Shown piece by piece: positions 22,275-25,388 of a DNA stretch of 25,388 nt. The position numbers and the translations under genes were made by a program. The stretch is from WUQU01 sp038849025 (GTDB taxonomy: Archaea; Thermoproteota; Bathyarchaeia; Bathyarchaeales; Bathycorpusculaceae): assembly GCA_038849025.1 (NCBI GenBank), contig JAWCNE010000022.1, positions 1-25,388 on the forward strand, read 5' to 3'. The notes under the pieces were generated by a model. The model saw only the letters and a list, made by a program, of their open reading frames with translations, did no database searches and was not told the origin of the DNA. Each line of letters begins with the position of its first letter. The first letter of the stretch is position 1.

Positions 22275-23170
22275 CTTTTTGCCTCAATTTTTATTTTACC
22301 CCTTGCTCCCAAATTTTGCAGAGCCCTTTCAATTTCATCATATGAAGCGTCGAGTTCGCGGGAGCAACGTAACAAATCTATTTCGCCTCCACTCTTTCGC
22401 ACATATTCCAAGAGGGCATCTTCAAGCGTAGGCTTTTCAACCTTTAACGAAACCTCTTGAATTTCAGCTTTCCTAAAAGAAATGAGGTTTTTAGGACGGT
22501 TTTCTCCCCCTTCATCTACAGTTTCCTCGCCTATAGTTTGGGAGCATGATGCCGCCAAAGCAACCATCTGCTTAATATGCGCTTGTGCTTGCTCCAGTTT
22601 CGGCGCTTCCTGCTTAGCGGGCGGTTCTGGGAGCTTTTCAGCCAGTCTCTTCTCCAAGAAGCTTGTGACTTCTTCGAGGATTTGTTCTCCTGCAGGCGTT
22701 ACTCTGTCCACTGGAATTATTACTTCATCGGTGGATATTCTTGTAGAACATATGGTTTCGCCTATCACGTTGTTAATTTCGCTGATTTCCGAGGAGACCT
22801 CTGGAAGAACATCGAATAGCTGTTTTGAAACGCTTTGAAGAGTTTTCAACGCTGGTTTTAGGTCTATGACTATGTCACTTAACTCTCTAACCGTCTCAAG
22901 TCTGAGAATAACCCTTTCTATTGCAAGCTCCACTTGTTGAAGAAAATTAACTAGTTTTCGAACCTCTGCCAGTTCATTTGCACATATTGCAGCTCTCTCT
23001 TTATTGTTGGCTTTTAAGGCGGTCACGCATGTTTGAAATAGGCTTTTGTCCCTTTCCTTCAGCCTCATGGATGCTTGAACCACTTTGTACTGTTGAACTT
23101 TCAGTTTTTGCACTGAACTAACTATCACTTCCCGTAGTGGTGGAGGGGTTGTGGTGAAAGGATTTCTTAT
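22271..23170 (-). CDS. cdvB: CdvB: ESCRT-III protein with C-terminal winged helix (apparent AUA start)
   Basis: ESCRT-III division protein. The ESCRT-III helical core spans about the first 130 residues (ERDKSLF, ANELAEVRKLVNFL, LRLETVRELSDIV). KRLAEKLPEPPAK is a plausible MIM2 motif for the CdvC MIT domain. The last ~54 residues (TLEDALLEYVRKSGGEIDLL onward) form a winged helix, the CdvA-binding element of CdvB. The first conventional start is GTG 23128, but the frame stays open to TAG 23191-23189. The extra residues read RNPFTTTPPPLREV, and PPPL aligns without gaps to PGPL of the neighbouring ESCRT-III paralogue. A strong GGAGGG lies six or so bases before ATA at 23170, the only near-cognate start, so I place the start there. 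It lies between cdvA and cdvC. Confidence 0.88.
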   Translation of the reverse strand: MRNPFTTTPPPLREVIVSSVQKLKVQQYKVVQASMRLKERDKSLFQTCVTALKANNKERAAICANELAEVRKLVNFLQQVELAIERVILRLETVRELSDIVIDLKPALKTLQSVSKQLFDVLPEVSSEISEINNVIGETICSTRISTDEVIIPVDRVTPAGEQILEEVTSFLEKRLAEKLPEPPAKQEAPKLEQAQAHIKQMVALAASCSQTIGEETVDEGGENRPKNLISFRKAEIQEVSLKVEKPTLEDALLEYVRKSGGEIDLLRCSRELDASYDEIERALQNLGARGKIKIEAKR

Positions 23171-23192
23171 TTCAGGTCCCTCCGCCCGCTAC
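23134..23192 (-). promoter_or_regulatory. Hairpin covering the cdvB Shine-Dalgarno
   Basis: On the minus strand GTAG (23192-23189) pairs with CTAC (23137-23134), then GG with CC. GGAGGG (forward 23178-23183), the Shine-Dalgarno of cdvB, pairs with CCCTCC (forward 23142-23147) in the proline codons. The apparent AUA start lies in the loop. The stem could restrain translation of cdvB relative to cdvA and cdvC. It is a prediction from complementarity only. Confidence 0.45.
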
Positions 23193-23203
23193 GCAGTCAG
23201 CCC

Positions 23204-23923
23204 TTAAATGTTGGATTCGTCTGCTTCTTTCACGTAAACTACTACTGGCGGCTCCGGCAGGGTTGGAGACGAGGGAGTTAGGGTTTCTATGATAGGTACT
23301 TCTGCAATGTTTTTATGCGGAATCTCTCCAAGAAGGATGTTTGAAAGCTTGTTTTTCATGCTTTCAAGGTCTGTTTTCTCCATATTGGCTCTTTTCAAGC
23401 ACTCTTGTATGGTTGAGAAGGCTGCCTGGTAAGGTTGGTCGTCAATTTCTCCTATTTCGTGTTCCACTTCGAGGTGTACCAGCGCATAGTTTAATTCCCT
23501 AATTTCTTGGGTGCATCTTTCGATTTCCTTATCAATCTTTTCCATTAAAGCTTGGGCTTCGCTTTTCAGCTGGTTTAAGGCGCCTTCAAAACTGTTATGT
23601 AAGTCTTCATATACTTCGGGAGAAATCTTCTTCTTTTCCAAAAGCTCCTTTAAAGCTTGATCTTTTCGCCATATCAGCGGAATCTTATCACAGAAATTTG
23701 ATGTTTCCATTTTAATTTTTGAAAGGAAGACTGCTTCAGAGCCTTCAACTTTTATGTTATCTGCGGGATGTTTTGCAAATCGCCCGTCGCTTTGTCTAAT
23801 ATAAACTGAGTCTATTCCGCCGTTGGGTTTTACGGCGAAGGATGCAACTTCACCTATTACGCGTCCATACTCGTCTTTTACCTCTTTGCCAAGAGATAAA
23901 AAAAGATTGGGGTTTTGCGCCAT
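23204..23923 (-). CDS. cdvA: CdvA, PRC-barrel coiled-coil division protein
   Basis: CdvA forms the membrane-associated scaffold that recruits CdvB to the division site in TACK archaea. The 239 residues have an N-terminal PRC-barrel-like domain (SLGKEVKDEYGRVIGEVASF, residues 10-29, then VYIRQSDGRF), a central coiled coil (about 95-195: LNQLKSEAQALMEKIDKEIE, CTQEIRELNYALVHLEVEHE), and a proline-rich linker ending in PPVVVYVKEADESNI. The latter resembles the C-terminal ESCRT-III-binding (E3B) peptide that docks on the CdvB winged helix. The ATG at 23923 has GGAGGA about eight bases upstream and starts 23 bases after the upstream ESCRT-III gene. Confidence 0.9.
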   Translation of the reverse strand: MAQNPNLFLSLGKEVKDEYGRVIGEVASFAVKPNGGIDSVYIRQSDGRFAKHPADNIKVEGSEAVFLSKIKMETSNFCDKIPLIWRKDQALKELLEKKKISPEVYEDLHNSFEGALNQLKSEAQALMEKIDKEIERCTQEIRELNYALVHLEVEHEIGEIDDQPYQAAFSTIQECLKRANMEKTDLESMKNKLSNILLGEIPHKNIAEVPIIETLTPSSPTLPEPPVVVYVKEADESNI

Positions 23924-23946
23924 AATGCGTTCCTCCCATTTCTAGT

Positions 23947-24609
23947 TTATGACGTTTCAGTTGTGGATTTTTCGCTTAAAGGCATTGGAGGTATTCCCGC
24001 TGGAAGTTCTGGGAACTTCTCCTTAATTTTCTGCTCTGCGACAGCCGCGGCTTCTGTAAGTATTTTCTGGGCGTCTTCGTTAGCTGTATCGAAGTTTATT
24101 GTAAGTCCTGTGCTTTGTCCAGCCTCCACTATTATCCCGCTTAATAGGTTGCCGATTTGCCCCAACTCCCTTTCTGCTTCAGGGAAGATGTTAGCCATTC
24201 CTGTTTTTACTGCCCTGAGGACGCTTACTGCTGGGCCAAGGGTTGAAACTACGTCTCCAAGTTCTGATACAGTGCGCAATCTTAGTACGATTTGCTCAAG
24301 GGCAAGTCTAGCGTGCATTATCATTTTTTCCATTTTCCTTATTTCCGCCAACTCGTTTGCGAAGACATTTGCCCGTGCCATGTCATGCTTCGTATAAGCG
24401 TCAACAATCCTTGCAAATATGGACTTGTCTCTTTGGCTGAACCTTTCACTTGCCTGATCCAGCTTCTGTATTTGCAGCTCTATGCGTCTAACAGCCATGT
24501 CAAGTCGTGGCTTCAATGGCCCTGGAGGCCTTACAGCCTCTTTGATGCGTTCGGTGAATGGTTGGTCTTCATTTCTCTCTTCCCATCTTTTAGCAAATCT
24601 TTCTGACAA
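23947..24609 (-). CDS. ESCRT-III family protein (CdvB paralogue without winged helix)
   Basis: A 220-residue ESCRT-III protein of the CdvB1/B2/B3 type. Core features are RPPGPLKPRLDMAVRRIELQ (residues 27-46), RFSQRDKSIFARIVDAYTKH, ANVFANELAEIRKMEKMIMH and IVLRLRTVSELGDVVSTLGP. The C-terminus carries a proline-rich MIM2-like KFPELPAGIPPMP for CdvC binding and lacks the winged helix of the downstream CdvB. The start is TTG 24609, with GGAGGA seven bases before it; no ATG fits. It is the first gene of the operon ESCRT-III-cdvA-cdvB-cdvC. The usual crenarchaeal cluster has cdvA first, with the extra CdvB paralogues located elsewhere. Confidence 0.93.
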   Translation of the reverse strand: MSERFAKRWEERNEDQPFTERIKEAVRPPGPLKPRLDMAVRRIELQIQKLDQASERFSQRDKSIFARIVDAYTKHDMARANVFANELAEIRKMEKMIMHARLALEQIVLRLRTVSELGDVVSTLGPAVSVLRAVKTGMANIFPEAERELGQIGNLLSGIIVEAGQSTGLTINFDTANEDAQKILTEAAAVAEQKIKEKFPELPAGIPPMPLSEKSTTETS

Positions 24610-24641
24610 GTTTGATTCCTCCGAAAGAGGCTAAACGGCTT

Positions 24642-24660
24642 AAACAAATCTTATACATTG
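24642..24660 (-). promoter_or_regulatory. TATA-like promoter of the cdv operon
   Basis: The minus strand reads AATGTATAAGATTTG over 24645-24659, a TATA-like box. Initiation about 25 bases downstream would fall near 24627, leaving a short leader that keeps the GGAGGA Shine-Dalgarno (24617-24622) before the TTG start at 24609. The remaining gap up to 24835 holds AT-rich dyads but no recognised gene. Confidence 0.4.
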
Positions 24661-24835
24661 TTAATATGCTGGAAATATCCACGTATATATGTAGAGATAT
24701 ATAGCCTCTAGAAAACCGTTTTGAGCTTTAATTTTCCAGTGAAAAGGTATGCTTGCTGTTTTCTCGCGAATAGACAAAAAAATGTAAGTTAGACTAAAAA
24801 GAGGCTTATAATCCAAATCTAGGCTAGGTGAAAAA

Positions 24836-25054
24836 ATGGGCGAAAGGTTAAAGATATTCGTATTTGTCGCAGTTCTAGGGTTTATCGCAGGCGTCATAGC
24901 TGAACTAACAGCAGAATACGTGATTCCAGCGCTCATAACAATACTGCCCGCCTTCTTCAGCGCAAAATACATTCTTTCAGGATTGGCAGGGGCGTTCCTA
25001 ACAGTAGTCCTTGTAAGCATATGGGCCTACATCACAGGACCCCGAGAGACTTAA
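24836..25054 (+). CDS. Small two-helix membrane protein, unknown function
   Basis: A 72-residue protein with two predicted membrane segments: IFVFVAVLGFIAGVIAEL (residues 7-24) and LSGLAGAFLTVVLVSIWAYI (47-66), joined by a short stretch PALITILPAFFSAKY that is also hydrophobic. Positive charges (ER-K) sit at the N-terminus. ATG 24836 has GGTGA at 24827-24831, and CTTATAAT at about 24805-24812 could be its TATA box. It diverges from the cdv operon; a link to division is possible from position alone. I do not recognise the family. Confidence 0.6.
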   Translation: MGERLKIFVFVAVLGFIAGVIAELTAEYVIPALITILPAFFSAKYILSGLAGAFLTVVLVSIWAYITGPRET

Positions 25055-25254
25055 CGAAAATACCCCTCATCACTTTTTACTTCCCTAGATTTTGTAGCGA
25101 AGCACATGGTTTTTGGACTCAGAAGCGGAAAAAATAATCATCCTTTTTCATCGTACCTCGATTTCTTCATCGTCCAACAAAATAAAACACAACAAAATTA
25201 TTTATGTTTTAATAAAGCTTTGTAGCAATTGCGTAACGGCGGAGCGGAATAGCC

Positions 25255-25388
25255 ATGGATGTTGCTGATGTTGAAAAATATCGTTCAAGACTCGATAAGG
25301 CTGCAAGCTATGGTGAAGTATGGGAGGTTGTCAAGGACACTGTAGCCGCGTCTTTGAATCAGCGTAGAGCTGGAATGATGCTTTTCCT
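25255..25388 (+). CDS. Unrecognised archaeal protein, N-terminal fragment (runs off window edge)
   Basis: Only 44 codons are visible, beginning at ATG 25255 with MDVADVEKYRSRLDKAASYG and ending RRAGMMLF. The GGCGGAG sequence at about 25238-25244 could be its Shine-Dalgarno, and TTTTAATAAAG at about 25207-25217 its TATA box. The start resembles a family of archaeal uncharacterised proteins that I recall as carrying a metallopeptidase-like HExxH motif further on. That part is outside the window, so I cannot confirm it. Coding potential is supported by start signals and uninterrupted frame only. Confidence 0.6.
   Translation, partial: MDVADVEKYRSRLDKAASYGEVWEVVKDTVAASLNQRRAGMMLF

Noticed and set aside
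23126..23192. An intron or frameshift at the 5' end of cdvB
   Set aside because: No bulge-helix-bulge-like splice structure is evident, and a strong Shine-Dalgarno directly precedes the short open extension, so an unusual start codon explains the data more simply.
25055..25254. Possible small RNA or coding gene in the 200-base gap near the right edge
   Set aside because: No C/D-box pair, tRNA fold or credible reading frame was seen; only promoter-like AT-rich sequence for the last gene.
1..25388. CRISPR arrays, insertion sequences, integrase genes, tRNA or rRNA genes
   Set aside because: No regular repeat-spacer pattern, transposase/integrase-like protein, or tRNA/rRNA signature was recognised anywhere in the window.

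Overview
This window looks like archaeal DNA from the TACK lineage, most likely a Bathyarchaeia-type genome (inference). Three things point there: a complete Cdv/ESCRT division cluster (CdvA, two ESCRT-III proteins, CdvC/Vps4), an archaeal-type tetrahydromethanopterin (H4MPT) C1 module (formylmethanofuran dehydrogenase subunits D, B, A, C plus methenyl-H4MPT cyclohydrolase) with no methanogenesis gene in view, and archaeal-style TATA-like promoters. The base composition is moderately AT-rich. No rRNA, tRNA, CRISPR array, transposase or integrase was recognised, and genes are packed tightly.

Layout. 1-815 (-): 5' part of valyl-tRNA synthetase. 877-3257 (+): a TPP riboswitch followed by the thiamine ECF S-component ThiT, a KaiC/RadA-like ATPase and an AIR-synthase/HypE-like protein. 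3227-4902 (-): a RimK-type glutamate ligase (possibly MptN) translationally coupled to FdhD. 4982-7207 (-): a coiled-coil protein and a PPP-family Ser/Thr phosphatase. 7334-7906 (+): a RibU-like ECF S-component. 7930-13291 (-): operon fwdD-fwdB-fwdA-fwdC-mch. 13404-14369 (-): a CitG-like protein. 14538-16413 (+): two adjacent luciferase-like monooxygenase (LLM) family proteins, the first clearly Mer-like. 16405-17094 (-): a third ECF S-component behind a palindromic operator candidate. 17245-20364: three divergent paralogues of a Pol-beta-type nucleotidyltransferase. 20463-20936 (+): a winged-helix regulator. 20989-21100: a long structured inverted repeat. 21102-24609 (-): the cdv operon. 24836-25054 (+): a two-helix membrane peptide. 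25255 to the end (+): an unrecognised partial gene.

How the genes fit together. The Fwd subunits and Mch cover the first and third steps of the methyl branch of the archaeal Wood-Ljungdahl pathway (CO2 to formyl-methanofuran; methenyl-H4MPT interconversion). The LLM pair could supply an F420-linked reductase-like step, the RimK-like ligase could modify H4MPT, and FdhD could sulfurate the Mo/W site of FwdB; these last three are inferences from homology and neighbourhood. Ftr, Mtd and the FwdF/G polyferredoxins are not in the window. Three S-components of vitamin transporters are present without any EcfA/EcfT, so they probably use a shared energising module encoded elsewhere.

The strongest items for a second look are the archaeal TPP riboswitch whose aptamer itself contains the Shine-Dalgarno sequence, the wing-domain cdvB gene that seems to begin at an AUA codon with its Shine-Dalgarno inside a hairpin, the 112-base structured element between the winged-helix gene and cdvC, the three-gene nucleotidyltransferase array, and the adjacent LLM pair next to the C1 operon. 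TTG start codons are unusually common here.
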